Assembly (NCBI GenBank): GCA_025531455.1
Contig: JAMYHL010000030.1
Location: 310,001-374,000, forward strand
From: Apiotrichum sp. Y4204
Lineage: Eukaryota > Basidiomycota > Tremellomycetes > Trichosporonales > Trichosporonaceae
Direction: 5' to 3'
DNA: 64,000 bases
Positions 36,079 to 48,664 of this stretch are shown piece by piece. How positions within the stretch are numbered: position 1 is the first letter of the stretch; every line of letters begins with the position of its first letter. A program made the position numbers and the translations under genes. Under the pieces are notes generated by a model. That model was not told the origin of the DNA. It worked only from the letters and a program-made list of their open reading frames with translations, and searched no databases.

Positions 36079-36931
36079 TCCCCCCTCATCATGCGCTCGG
36101 AATCGGAATAGTGGTATTATCTCTTGTATTGTCATTCATCCCCCTCACCCTCCTCCACCCCTCGTTCAAGTAGCATTGTTGTGTTTGTGATGAATTTCGT
36201 ATCTAATGATGACAAGTGAGCTGGTGCAGGCGGAACCGATGCTTATCCGTTGGATAATCGTTCATGATAGCCTCTTGGCAGTCATCATCTGCGACTTCCA
36301 GAACTTTGCCGATAAGGCAAAAGGGCACATGCACATCAAATATTTCCGGGGTGGCAAGAGCAAGAGGAACGAGAGTTAGATTCGTTGGGCAAATAGATAG
36401 ATGCACGAAGTCGGTTCACACACGTGCAGGTCAATGTGAGGATTGACAGAATGGAGAACCTACGATGCACAACTCGATCCACAACTGTCGTTGATCGCTG
36501 GAGACTATATCCTGGAGGGCACATCAATCTCCATGCACCGTGAAGATTATCTCGTTGCTTTTCAATTATTGCAAGCGGCATAACTATACGGTTATGTTTA
36601 GCGGTTATCTTCGGCCTTGTGTCGATGGCGACGGAAGTTCGAATCCCCGGCGGGGTGAGCATTTAATGTTCTACCTGCACTTCTCGGGGGGCCACCCAGG
36701 TAAACGCGGCTTGGGCCCGGCTGTATCCGTAGTTGCTCCTCTGCCCGTGGGAGGCGGAGCTACGGTAGCATCACACCTGTCTCCCCGGCGGTGGGAGGGG
36801 ACTATTGGCACGTTCCCTTTTTGTAACTGTCCACTGTTACTGTATGTCGACGCATCCGAGTACATCACTAGTATCTGTCTATCATGCAAGTATCGCTCCT
36901 CTACTCCCGCCAAGTCCGCAGTCCGCCACGC
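36079..36931. other. Convergent intergenic region between FZO1 and RBG1
   Basis: About 850 bp between two gene ends. It includes a stretch near 36590-36656 that looks somewhat like a tRNA (GTTCGAATCCCC) but does not fold as one. Nothing else is supported. Confidence 0.5.
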
Positions 36932-38797
36932 TCACTTCGTGAAGATACTGACGACGTCCTCGTCTTGCACGAGGTGCGAGAGGCCGACCTTCTGCGGCTG
37001 CGGGTTGAACTTCGAGCTCTTGCCCCACACGAGCGCGTACTTGAAGTGGCTGGCGAGCGAGCGGTGAATGCCGTGACACACCGTCTCGATGGTCGCACCT
37101 GCGCGCAGACAGATCGGGTCCGAGAGGTCCGGCTGCTCACCGCGCTTCTTTGTGTAGACCTTGACGAGACCGAGTTCCTGTGTGTGAGCGGAGAGCAGAA
37201 AGCAGGCGGCCACAGTGCTGCCCGTTGTCGGATTGAGAAACATGGACAATCCAAACAAGCACTCGCTGCTGTTCCGTACCACCCACCTTCCAGATCGCCT
37301 CGAGGAGCCAGTCGAGCCCAAGGTCCTTTTCACACGAAATCATGACGACGCGCCCATCCTCCTCCTGGCGCGCGAGGCGGTCGACAGTCTCCATCGATAC
37401 GGCATCAATCTTGTTGATCACGGTCAGCGCCGGAATGTACTTTCGTGTGCCGAGGAGCACGTCGATGAACTCGTCAATCGTGATCTGCGGTCAGAGGTAG
37501 CAATAAGAGGAGACGCACGTCTTCGCGAATCATGACGTCGCAGTTGTGGACTGTGGTCAGCACGGGTGACATGACATTGGCACCCACTCCTGTACGTCTG
37601 CAGCACCGAACGGATTGTGCGCTCGTCCGTCTTTGTGAGCTTGACTGTCGTGTTGAGCGTGATCTGGAAATTAGTGCCCCCCTTGGCGCATACAATAGCC
37701 AGATATCTGTACTCACACCACCAGCTGTCTTCTGCTTGAACACGACGTCCGGCGGCGCCGTGTTCAGACGGATGCCGACGGCCTCGAGCTCAATCTCAAG
37801 CTGTTCCTTCTGCTCGTCCGACTTTGTCGCGTCGACTGCGGTAAGCAGCTGGAGGGCAGGTGGGCTTTTCTCAGCGAGGCACCGACCACACTGGCTATGT
37901 CCTGCTGTTCACACGCACTAGTGATAAGAATCAGGTCGGCCGTCTTAGCGACGGACACGACCTGGCGACCACGACCGCGGCCCTTGGCCGCATCCTGCAC
38001 GATACCGGGCAAATCGAGGAGCTGGATGCGCGCGCCCTCGTACTCGAGCACACCGGGGATGGCCTGGGGTGTCAGTATGCGCAGCTCGCGGTATTGCGGA
38101 GAGTAAAGGGAGAATTGCGGAGAGCAGCAGCTACACGATGAGACCACAGCTGCCTTCCTTTCCCTCTCCACCGTGACACCTACCGTCAAGGTCGTGAACT
38201 CGTATGCGCCGACCACACTCTCCGTCTTGGTCGTCTTGGACAGCAGCGTACTCTTTCCTACGGACGGGAAGCCAATAAGACAGACACGCGCATCTGAAAA
38301 GTTCAGCATGGAGCCAGCTCGTGCGGCTTCGATACATATCTCGAAGCCGCCTCGCGTCACTCACCACCAGACTTCATGACGTCGAACCCCTCGCCGGCCG
38401 CCTTCTTCTTCTCCGGCTCGAGCAGCTGTGCGCGGTACTTTGCGACTGAAGTGAGCTTGGATAAGACGAAACCCAGCTTACGTTTTGCCTGTAGGGAGAA
38501 GATACGGGTCAGCTTATTTCATTCATCCGCGTCTCGTGTCGCGCACCTTTAGCAGACCAAGGTGGTACTCCGTCGCTGTCGTCAGTAGAGCCCGAAGAAT
38601 GGACACACCTTTACTGTACGAGGAAAGGCGGCGTCAGTATCCCAGCCTATCTATCAGTGTGTGCTAACTTCTTCTGCGCTGCTCGTTAGCTTCCCTCCGT
38701 CACCGCGCGCTTACTCCTCGCCATCTCCTCTGTCGTCAGCTAGTAGTCTCAAGTGGGACCCACTCTCGATGTCCTCAATCTTCTGCAGGATACCCAT
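36932..38797 (-). CDS. RBG1: Developmentally regulated GTP-binding protein (DRG1/Rbg1)
   Basis: Fourteen minus-strand exons: 38764-38797, 38715-38729, 38669-38678, 38609-38613, 38547-38575, 38482-38488, 38365-38445, 38184-38293, 37919-38063, 37717-37835, 37588-37663, 37519-37550, 37287-37484 and 36932-37177. They give 368 residues against 369 in yeast Rbg1. The spliced N-terminus reads [19 protein letters not shown] then [11 protein letters not shown], the conserved DRG start. The G domain has [35 protein letters not shown] and [16 protein letters not shown] domain ends in [17 protein letters not shown]. Rbg1 binds translating ribosomes with Tma46/DFRP1 and eases stalled elongation. Exons 2, 3, 4 and 6 are only 15, 10, 5 and 7 nt long, yet each has GT/AG borders and is needed for frame and conservation. 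Confidence 0.93.
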
Positions 38798-39112
38798 GGT
38801 GATTCTCTTTTTCGGATCGGAGCGCCAGCTGGGTTAGTGTGTGGGTAATGGTCTAGATTAAAAAGTAGGTGCTTGTTCGATGTTGTTGTGCTCCTCGCCA
38901 TCGTCGTTCATGTCGCGTTCATCACGGACCCCGCCGCCCGCACAATCTCTGGACTGATCTCGGAGCCGAAATTCATAGACACGTCATTTTTACGCCGCCC
39001 CCAGGACACATGCACTGATCCTCGCCATTCATGCACGACGCGCCCAGTATTCTCGATGCCGATCCACTACCTGATCCATCTAGATGACATGATAGCTACA
39101 CTCCTACATAAG
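38798..39112. promoter_or_regulatory. Upstream region of RBG1
   Basis: 315 bp between the NTR1 stop and the RBG1 start, both on the minus strand. No distinctive element was recognised. Confidence 0.4.
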
Positions 39113-41991
39113 CTACGCGGATGCCCGCTTCACGAGCTCTTCGAGCGCCACGGCCCGGAACGCCCCTTCTTCCTGTGCAAACACCGCGTCCGCTCCAATG
39201 TACACGACCACACCGCCGCGGTCCGCGTTCTTGCCCACACGGAAGAGCGGCTTGCCTGTCGTCGGGTGGCTCTTCCCGAGAGGCACGAGGACAAGGTCGC
39301 TGGACGCAATGACGTCCTCGACGATAGAGCGGAACGTGATGTCCAGCTCGGGCACCGGTTTCGGCTTGGCCTTGGGTTTCGGCTGCGGCGTGCCGTTGGG
39401 CGACTTGTCGCGGGACGATTTCGATTTGGACGGCAGAGGTGTGAAAGTGGGTTTCGGCAGGCGCGTTGGCGCGTCGGCCCCGAGCTCAAGTGCAGCGTCC
39501 ATGAGCCGCAAGCCCGAGTCGAAGCCGTGCGCGATCGCCGGGTTTGCCAGTGCGTCGGCGGGGAAGATGCCCTTCCACATCTCGAACCACTGTGCAACCT
39601 CGTCGCCGGAGTAGCCTGGGTGCACGAGCCACATGTACAGAATGTTGAGCCATTTCGGGAAGAACTCGAGCTCGAACAGGCGGGCAAAATGGGATGACCG
39701 GAGGAGGGTGCTCCACGGAAGCACCAGCTGCAACGGGGCGAGGTCCTGCGCGGCGGGGTTGATTGTGAAATCGTCCCGAAGCACCGAACCCAACTTCGGA
39801 AGCACAAACTCGCCCATGAGCTTGTCCCACTCTGAAGATGAGAAGACCTGCGCGTCAGTTGAAATCTCAGGATAATGGTCTGCTGACTTACGTCCTTCCG
39901 CCACCGGGAGAGCTCTTCGATGACGCCGTCGGTGGGGTTCCATTTCCGAAGCACGGCCTTGACGCGGCGCTTGCCCTCGTTGAGAACGTCGGTGGCCCGC
40001 TCGCCGAGAATCGGCAGCCAGGGGAAGATGATGGATGCAAGTGACTGCGACTTCGGTCGCCAACGTTCCACTGCGTCCACAACCTTGGGGAGGATAAGCT
40101 GGTCGAGGAGGTTGTCGCGAACAAACTCGGGGAGAAGGGACTCCCACGACTCGAAGAGATGCACAGCCGGAAATGGATCTGTCGCCTCCCACTCGTTGTT
40201 GATCGCGGACCGGACTTTTGGCAACCAGCGGTTCCACACTAGACTCTCCCATGCAGACATGGTTCCGGTGGGCTCAGCGTCGAGGTTGAACGCGCGCCGC
40301 CAAGGCTTGAGGGTCGAGAGAAGAGCGTCCGAAGAGAGGTCAAACGGCTGCCATGACGCGAACGCCTTGGACAGGATGTGATCGATAGCGCCCACGATGA
40401 CGTCGTCCAGCCCCATGGCCGTGTACTCCGTCTTGAAGCCGAGAAGCACATCGAATGGTCCCTCGAGCGCCTCGAGAGACGTACTGCCTTTCCGTACTTC
40501 CACATCGGCTGCCGTCGAGATATCCTTCACCGCCTTCTGGATTGTCTCCAAGCGGGCAATGTCCTCCGTGACGCTCTCCTTCTTTGCCCGCGCGCGCTCC
40601 TCCTCCCGGGTGTTCCATCGCCGCCGCTCGTTTACGCTCTTGCCCTCCTTGACAAGATTCGTCACCTCGCCCTTGGACATGTCGAGAATGAGGCGTAGGT
40701 TGTGTCGCAGTTCCGGAAGTTGCATCGTATCGGCCGAAGGCGTCCATGTCGATAGTGACAATTCCGATAGCGATTCGACAGTCTTGAGCTCGCCGCTTCG
40801 CGCATCCAGCACGAGACCCATCCCGGCGCGCGTCGTGTCCTCCTCAGCCATAAGCTGCTCGTACGTCTTGTGTTCGACCTTGACCTTGACGCGCTTTTCC
40901 TTCTTCCATCCGTCCCGCTGGACGGCTGGCTCTTTCGGTCCCTTCTTCCTTCCACCTCTCGGCTTCGGCTCGTCCTCCACCAACTCTCCTTTCCGCCGGG
41001 CTTCGGCCTTACTCTCCTCGGAACGGATACCAGACGTGATACCCTGGCCGCGCTGCATGACCTTGACGGCAATCGGCACCGCCAATCCATCCTCGGACGC
41101 ACCGAGACCCTTGCCTGGTGCCCAACCCATGTTGGCGAGCATGCGAGCACCAAAGCTGCTAGAGATCTTCGAGAAGTGCGCCTTCTCCGTGTTCGTAAGC
41201 TTGTGCGCCTGTTGGCTTGCGCTCGGTGCCGGTGATGCGGACTTGGGGGTAAAGTTGCTGCGCTCGCGGTCGGCGTTCGCCTTGAAGGCCGACATTGCAG
41301 ACGCCGCGCGGCCAAAGGCTGAAGGGACCTCTTTCGGCGTCTCGTCCTCTGGCGGGTGCTCCACACGCTCATCCTCAACCTTCCGCCCTGAGTCAAACAT
41401 GGATTTGACGGCCCCAATCCCCATCCTCCCGCTGCGTCCATTTGAGGCCGCAGGCGGAGCATCAGATCCGCCAGCCATGAAGGCCTTCATGGACGACATG
41501 CCCATGCCCATGCCCATCCCCCGCGGTGGTTCGTCCTCCTCGCCTTCGCCCACGACGCGAGGTGTGGCCTGCCGCGTAGATGTTGGTCCGGTGTCGTCGT
41601 CATCGTCGTTTTCAGAGTCACCAGAATCATCACTCGGCGGCGCAGTGATGTCCTGCGACGCGGGCTTGGACCCCGAGACAAAGCTCGGTGCTCTGTCGTT
41701 AGCTCGATCTATCGACTCTACCCACTTTGTCCAATCAGTCCGCGCGCTGCCTCCCCGTTTTCCGCCTCTCCCCCGTCCAAAACGCGGGGGCGGCGCGTCC
41801 TCGGCGCCAAAGATGCCCTCCCACGCAGACTCCTTCCCGCCGGTCCGCGGCCGTTTGTGCTTGCGCTCGAACAACCGACGCTCGGCGCGCGAGTCCTCGT
41901 CTTCCTGCGAGTTGAAGCTGTCGTCCGATGCCACCGAGTCGTCGGAGTCTGAGCCGTCGGAGAGCATGCCGGCCTTTTTGCGCCTCGCCAT
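39113..41991 (-). CDS. SPP382: Spliceosome disassembly factor Ntr1/Spp382 (TFIP11), G-patch protein
   Basis: Exons are 39892-41991 and 39113-39847, giving 944 residues. An acidic N-terminus (LSDGSDSDDSVASDDSF) leads to the TIP_N region (WEGIFGAEDAPPPRFGRGRG, WTKWVESIDR). The G-patch reads SSFGARMLANMGWAPGKGLG with QRGQGITSGI after it. The C-terminal two-thirds is the helical GCFC domain with WLPILGERATDVLNEGKRR, WSTLLRSSHFARLFELEFFP and WLNILYMWLVHPGYSGDEV. Ntr1/TFIP11 activates the helicase Prp43/DHX15 to dismantle the intron-lariat spliceosome in the nucleus. The intron-rich genes around it make this machinery particularly relevant. The promoter is shared with the divergent SAP-kinase gene and contains TCACGTGA. 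Confidence 0.92.
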
Positions 41992-43056
41992 CGTGCGATG
42001 TCGGTGAGAGAGTGGAGTGATTGTTTTTGTCGGGACGAGCGATTCTGATTCTCATCTGTCGATATCTGTCATTCATCTCAGTCTCCCAGTCAGACTGGGT
42101 GGCAATGCCACACAACGTCACGTGATATTGACTGTTATGTAATCTCGGAATCAATCCTTTCTGGGCCCGGAACCCGCACGCCCAGCCCCGCCACCCGAGG
42201 GCCAATCCCTGTGTTGGCCGTTTTCCGTGTGCGCTTTGGCCTCTGGCTTCTGGCCTCTGGCGCATGGCTGCACGCGCCTCCGCCCCGCAGTTGGCTCCAG
42301 AGGGCCAGGGCCAAGCCGGCCCAGAAAGGGTTGACGCGTGCCACCGTCAACCCGGGATGGCGCACAACACAATGTACTGGTATTTGCTTGTGTCTTCCCT
42401 CCAGTTCTCCGCCTCTTCTCCGCCTCATCTCCGTTGCTGGCTGTTGGACCTACGGTGGTGGTTGATGGGTGTCTTCCCTCTGCGAATGTTATTTTGATGT
42501 TGTCTTCCTTCTCTCCTTCTTCACACACCCAACAACTCTCACCACCATTAACCCTCTCGTCACCACTACTCCTACTCTCCTCACCGTCTCTTGATATCAC
42601 CAGCACGCAGCACGCGTCGTCGCGTCCTCATCGCGTCTGCTGGTGGTCCAGTAGTGCATATACGCAATGTGCGCTTCGCCCTAATTGGCGGTCATTGCGA
42701 TTTTACTTTTGATTATTAGATCAGCATTAGCAGCCCATCATTATCATTGGCCCTCAACACGCCAACGCCAAAACAATCGTCATTTCCTCCATTCTCACTT
42801 CTCCTGCCTCTGTCGGTTGAGTGCGTTCTCGAACCCTGTCATTTCTCGCTCTTTCCTTTGTCGACAACCCTGTAGCAACATCACAACCGAATAAACACAC
42901 CTGTGCTTCCAACCTCTGCACCACGCTGTCCCCTCGCAGAGGCCAACCAGTCCCTTGCCCTTGCATCCCCTCAGGACTCGAGACCTCCCGCCTACCTCAT
43001 CTAAACTTTAGATCCCCAGGCCACAAGCTCGTGTTCCCCTCGACCTGTGTGCAAGC
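41992..43056. promoter_or_regulatory. Divergent promoter of NTR1 and the SAP-kinase gene
   Basis: About 1.07 kb between divergent starts. GTCACGTGAT lies at 42117-42126, close to NTR1. The right half is pyrimidine-rich and is probably the 5' leader of the kinase mRNA. No convincing gene was found. Confidence 0.55.
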
Positions 43057-46000
43057 ATGATTCGCACCCGGTCGCGTCCGGCCCAGGACTCTCAGCGGCG
43101 GACGTCGACCCAGCTCCAACTTCATCGTCATGCAGTCACTCCCGTTCGCCGACCACCAAAACGCCGGCGTCTCGGGCGCTCGTCTCTTGCGATCAAGTTG
43201 CAGTACTCGACCTCGGATTCGGACGACAACTCCGACACCCCGTCGCGTCTAGTAAATAACATGAGCCCGGGCGCATTTGCCAGCCCGCGCGTGCGCACCC
43301 GCCAACTGGGGCGACTAAAGCCCAGGGCACTCCGAACTGTCCAGATTTCCGACGAAGAAGAGGCGACGAGCCCTCGTAAGCGCAAACGCTCCGACGACTC
43401 GCGATCAACCTCAGTCGGTTCGGGAAGCTGGATAGAAACCGAGGTGGAAATGGAAATGGGCTCGGACCTTATCCGCAAAGGTAAGTACAGGCGTGAACAG
43501 TGTTTCATTAGCAAATCATTGCCTGACAGAAACAGAGGACGAGCACCTCCTGCTGTCTGCCCCGGCGCATGCACTGCACCGGCTGCGCAAAAACGAGCTC
43601 ATTCGTCTATGGAAAGTGGCCGGCATGTGGCCTGATGAGAGCATGATGGAGGAGGACCCCCATCTTGGCAAGGTGCAGCTCGTCACTGGCATCATTGCTG
43701 CTGTAAGTCAATATACCACCTCTGTATTCTCAACTCACATCGCAGCGGAACGAGTTCTCCGCCAAGTCGTCATCTCTTGATGCCTCGTTCGACGGCAACA
43801 CGAGTAGCTCAACTCTGACCTCTCCTCCTGCTACTTCGGACGACATCTCGCGCGACGCTGACGTGACTCCAAAGGCGCCCAGAGGAAGGGCACGAGAGCA
43901 ACCGGTTGCGCGTACTCCTGCGCGGAAGGACAGGTTGAAGGGGCGTGGGACCAAGGCGAAGAAGACTCTCAAGGCACGCTTCGGACCAAACATTAAAAGT
44001 CCCGAAACGCACCCTCGTCGCGCAGGCACACGCTCGTCCACCTTGTCGTCGGTGTACACCACAACTGAGGGTTCGCTCGACGACAATGTTCGTTCCACTC
44101 CGTTAGTACGTCGCCTGCGTCCGCGCAAGGGCACGTCTACCAGCACCAACACCTCGAAGGCGTCAAACCATGACGCCGATGCGGAGGACAATGGAGACGA
44201 CCTGAATAGTCCGTCGACACGGAGGCGATCGGCATCATTCAGCCGCCGTGCTCGCCACCAACGCGATGCCAAGCGTGCAGCCATGAAGGCCATTGCGAAT
44301 GGCGACGATGCTAGCGGCGAGTCGTCGTGGGAAGAGACCTCATCACCCGAGCCGATGCCAACTACCAAGGGGTCCAAGGGCTCGAAGGCGGCCAATGAGA
44401 CCCAAGTGGCGAAGGGCTCGAAGGGATCCAAGGGTTCCAAGGGCTCAAACACATCCCCCGCGAAGCGCACCAATGCGTCTCCGACGAAACGCTCAAATGG
44501 GTCACCCACCAAGCGCCCTACTCGGCGTGGATCTGATGCTATGATGTTGGACGAGACGCCGGCGGACCTAGACAGTGCGCGCACCACGCGCTCCGGCAGG
44601 GTATTTGCCGCCGAGCCACCGGAGAAGGCATTCAGCGAACTCCGCGACTCGCCTGACCCCAACACTGAGTCGATGGACGAGGACGACACCGATGACACGG
44701 AGCAGCCCAGCAGTGAGTGACTCTTTTGTCAGAGAATTGTGAGCTGACGACAGGCTCCGATCTTGCAGCTGCTACATTGTCTTCGCTCACTCGCCTTCGG
44801 CGCGACGAGCTTGTACAAATGTGTGAGGTGCGCAGCCTTGAGGTTGGTGGTACCAAGGTGCAACTTGCCCGGGCCTTATTGGACTGGCGTGATGAGGACC
44901 AGATGGAACGCACATCGACCACCAGCTCTCAAGGCACTGCTCGGCCGGGGTCTCCCGAGATACAGGTCGTCAAGGCGGTTGCAAGCAACTCGCGCAAGCG
45001 GGATGGCCAAGCTACGCCGGTGCTCCTCCGCACACACATTCACGCTGAGGGGCCTGAGACCCCGCCACGAGTTGACGAGCCGGACTCTGCTTCCCAGGAG
45101 CACGACTTAAACCTCGACTTGCAGGAGCTCGGCCTCGAGGATTTTACAATCAAACCAGAACATCTCGTCAAGGAAGACAAAATTGGCAGTGGCGGTTTCA
45201 AGGACGTGTATGTTGGTCGGCTTCGCGGCCGCAAGGTTGCGATTTCCGAGTTCCGTGGCCACCTGAGCGAGATGGACATGCGGGAGCTCAAACTTCTCGC
45301 CGAGTTCCGCCACCCAAACATCGTCCGTTTCCGCGGCATCTGCATCCCAGAGGACACTTCGCAGGTCCCATGCATGCTCATCAGCGAGCTGTGCGAAAAC
45401 GGCGATCTGTACGATTACATCCGTAACGTGCCTCCTCCGTCTGTTAAGCGTGTCCTACGCCTGATGCTCGACATCGCCAAGGGACTGGAATATCTCCATC
45501 TCCGCACCCCGTCGATCATCCACCGTGATGTAAGTTTATTGTCGTATCTTAGTACTAACTTTCAGTGCAAGTCGACCAACATTCTCATTACCCGCGGCAA
45601 TGTTGCCAAGGTCGGCGACTTTGGCCTCGCGCGTGTGAAGAATAGCACCCGGTCCATGATTGCCAGCCTGGTCGGCACGGTGAACTGGCAGGCGCCAGAG
45701 TTGTGGCACGCCAACCCGCGCTACGACTACAAGGTAGACGTCTTCTCTGCTGCCCTGGTGTACTGGGAAATGCTTTCTGGCTGGGCGCCGAATGGCGAGA
45801 AGGTGTGTGGGCAGCTAGTCCTACTAGGCATTCAAGCTGACACTCCACAGAAGTACCCTTGGGAGGGCCGCAACGAACACTATATTTATGACGCGGTGGG
45901 ACAGAAGCACCGGCGCCCGCCGCTCACTGGCCTTCGCAAGGCGTGGGGCACGGGACCGATCGACCTCATCGAGCACATGTGGGCGCAGGACCCGCGCGAC

Positions 46001-46060
46001 AGGCCGACCATGTCTGAAGTCGTCGCCGCACTGGAGCGCATGGTGGCGGAGTGCAAGTAG
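43057..46060 (+). CDS. TKL-type protein kinase with two SAP-like motifs
   Basis: Six exons: 43057-43480, 43530-43702, 43746-44712, 44754-45529, 45566-45802 and 45851-46060, giving 928 residues. The N-terminal two-thirds is basic and disordered (KGSKGSKGSKGS, SPTKRSNGSPTKRP) and carries two SAP-like helix pairs, LHRLRKNELIRLWKVAGM and LTRLRRDELVQMCEVRSLEV, suggesting DNA or chromatin binding. The kinase domain has IGSGGFKDVYVG, MRELKLLAEFRHPNIV, IIHRDCKSTNILI, VGDFGLARVK and VGTVNWQAPELW. The beta-3 motif is KVAISEF, so a serine stands where the ATP-anchoring lysine is expected. The other catalytic residues are kept. Related basidiomycete TKL kinases, as I remember them, also lack it (VAIAEF), so this may be a family trait. 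The substrate is unknown. Confidence 0.85.
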
Positions 46061-46539
46061 AGGAAGGAAGGGAAGAAGGGAAGTCGCATAACGAGTTACA
46101 CTCACAGAGAAACATCAGCATTGAAAGCATGGGGAAGTGCATGGCGTGCATGGAGAAGTGCATACTGCAGAATTGCGCATTGTAGTCAAATGTATCAACT
46201 GAACGCATCGGGAGCAGAGATCGACGAGCTGAGGGGCGCCGAGAACATTGCATGCTTGGAGGAATGGACGCGATCGGCAATCTTGCGCATAGCAGTTGGC
46301 GGTGGTAAGGTGGATTTCCTAATGCGTTTGCAAGTATCTTGAAAATGTAATAGAAATGCCACCAAAGACCTAATGACTACGTGCGGCTACTGTAAATGCT
46401 TCCGCGACTTGGCCGTCATCTCGACAACTCTCCACAATCACAATCACAAAGCTGGCGGTGGCCATCAAAAACAATCTCGGACACACAGTACACTCCTCAC
46501 ACTTTCCACTACACCATCCCACCCACGAACATCCACACC
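46061..46539. other. Intergenic region between the SAP-kinase and RTF1
   Basis: About 480 bp serving as terminator and promoter between two plus-strand genes. It has GCATGGAGAAGTGCAT-type short repeats near 46128-46160. No gene is seen. Confidence 0.45.
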
Positions 46540-48464
46540 ATGTCCGACGACTTTGAGAATGAGCTCCTCGGGCTCGTGGAGGACGAGCCGCACCACCGCA
46601 AGAAGCGCTCCGGGCGGGGTCACGGATAGTGAGTGCCAGCGGATGGGAGCGGGATCCGAGGAAGGGGCGGCAGCGTATTTCCCGAAAGCTGAGAAGTATC
46701 CTAACTCGCAGTGGCGAATCGGACGAAGGCGAGGAGGACATGGAGATGGACATGGATATGGACATGGACATGGACATTGACTCGGACAACGAGGCGCCGC
46801 GCGGGAACGAGAACCCGTACCCCCTCGAGGGCAAGTACAAGAACGAGGAGGACCGGGATTGGTGAGTGGGAGAGCTGGGGAGGGTTGGGTATATGTGATG
46901 TGCTGACAGCAGGCTCGATGGGCTGCCTGAAATTGAGCGCGAGAGTATTCTTGCGAGCCGGCAGGAGGAGATGCAAAAGTACAAGGAGAGTCTGCAGATT
47001 GCGGCCATGTACAAGATGGCGGTCGAGGACGACGACGAGGATGAGACACCGCGCAAGCGGCAACGTGAGCTGATGATCGCTGTATAGAAGCTTACCGCAG
47101 GGAAACACACGTCCGTCACGACCGAGGCGTCGCGCGCGATGGCCGAGCTCAAGCAGATGCGCAAGGCCAAGGACGAGCGGCGTGAGCGACGGGTACGTGT
47201 AGCAGCTAGTTCGCCCGGGACTGCAAGCTGACAGCAGGCGGCACGGAGGGAGGAGCGGGACCGCGCACGCTCAGGCTCGGTGGTTTCTGACGAGGCGCCG
47301 TCGAGTGAGGAAGGCGAGATCTCCGCACGCGACGCGTGGCGTGAACCGTCGCCGCGCCGCCATGTGCGCGAGGTCAAGAGCGAGCGCGAGGAGCTTGACG
47401 CGCTGCCCACCTCTGTCGTTGACATCAATGCCGCGCGCGTGAGCAGGTACGAGCTCGTCGAGATGATGTACAAGGACGGCTTTGAGGAGGTCATTACGGG
47501 TGGGTGTGGAGCGGTCAACGTACACGATACCCATACTGATTGCAGGCGCATATGTTCGCGTCATGGCCGGCGACGTGGACGAGAACGGGCGGCCAAAGTA
47601 CCGCATACAGCGGATCGGCGGGCTGGACCACAAGTCGACGCACGGAAAGTACAGTATCGAGTTCAAGGGGCGGCAGGTGACGTCGAACCGCGCGCTGATG
47701 TGCGCGTACGGCGCGTACGAGCGGCTGTTCCGCATTGCGGACATGTCGAACGGCGATGCCGACGAGGTGAGCACACACACATTTTTCCCACTGACAACAG
47801 TCCGAGTTCAACCGCTGGTCCATGACGTGCAAGGCGGATAACCTCAAGATCCCGAAGCGCTCCGAGCTGAAGCGCAAATCCGACGCGATCGCCGCGCTGC
47901 GCGACCGCCCGATGACAGAGGAGGAGGTGAACCGGCAGGTCGAGTCCCGCAAGCAGACAAACCCAGCAGCCAAGCAGAGCACGGTGCTGCAGATCTCGTC
48001 GCTGTACTCGTCGATGCAGCTCGCCGTCCGCCGGAAGGACATGGACGCGGCGGACGCGCTGCGCGCGCAGATTGTCGAGCTCGGCGGCGACCCCGCGACC
48101 GGCGAGCTTGTCGAGGCCACCGAGCAGAACGAGTACGATGCGCGTATTGCGCGGATTAACGAGAACAACCGCCTGCGTACCAAGGCTGCAATGCAGCGCG
48201 CACACGAGTTTAGCCTTGCGCGCAAAAAGGCCGAGGACGCGATTGTCAGGGCCAAGCAGTGAGTATCTGAATGCCACAGGTCTTGGAAGTTCAGCCCGAC
48301 CTGGGGAGCTGGCGGAAGGGTCTGTTTAGCTCACACGCAGGATGAAAAAGGACAAGCCCGAGGCCTCGTCACAAGCCCCGCCGCCTGTCAGCGGCCTGCG
48401 CCGCGGCGAGACACCGCAGCAGTACGTTGCGCGCACGTTTGTCCTCGACCTGGGTGACTTTTAG
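46540..48464 (+). CDS. RTF1: Paf1 complex subunit Rtf1 (Plus3 domain)
   Basis: Eight exons: 46540-46628, 46712-46861, 46913-47064, 47101-47192, 47238-47499, 47546-47766, 47801-48258 and 48341-48464, giving 515 residues. It begins MSDDFENELLGLVEDE, then a Met/Asp repeat and acidic stretch. The histone modification region (ASRAMAELKQMRKAKDERR) comes before the Plus3 domain: ARVSRYELVEMMYKDGFEE, GAYVRVMAGDVDENGRPKYR, RIGGLDHKSTHGKY and MSNGDADESEFNRW. A helical C-terminus follows. Rtf1 travels with RNA polymerase II through Spt5 and stimulates H2B ubiquitination, which Ubp8 (also in this window) removes. The first and last exons are short and recovered only by splicing. Confidence 0.93.
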
Positions 48465-48664
48465 GGGGAGTGATGTGGGGAGGGGAGAGTGTAGGTGGTT
48501 GCAGAGGAGACCACCGCTCTCTATCCAGTTCTAGAGCCCAGCAGCTGATGTATCCGTGACATAACATGATTATGACTGGAACTAGTATCAATATGGCCAC
48601 TCGAACTCGAGCCTACGAGGCGCCGTGCCCGCAGGGCTATGGGATACCTCGCTCATGGATCCAA

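Noticed and set aside
34021..36135. 704-codon open frame antisense to FZO1
   Set aside because: It mirrors the strongly biased codons of FZO1 and has no motif; FZO1 on the plus strand is unambiguous.
36590..36656. tRNA-like stretch with GTTCGAATCCCC and a D-loop-like TTTAGCGGTTA
   Set aside because: The T stem has mismatches (GGAAG against CCCCG) and no acceptor stem can be formed; at best a decayed relic.
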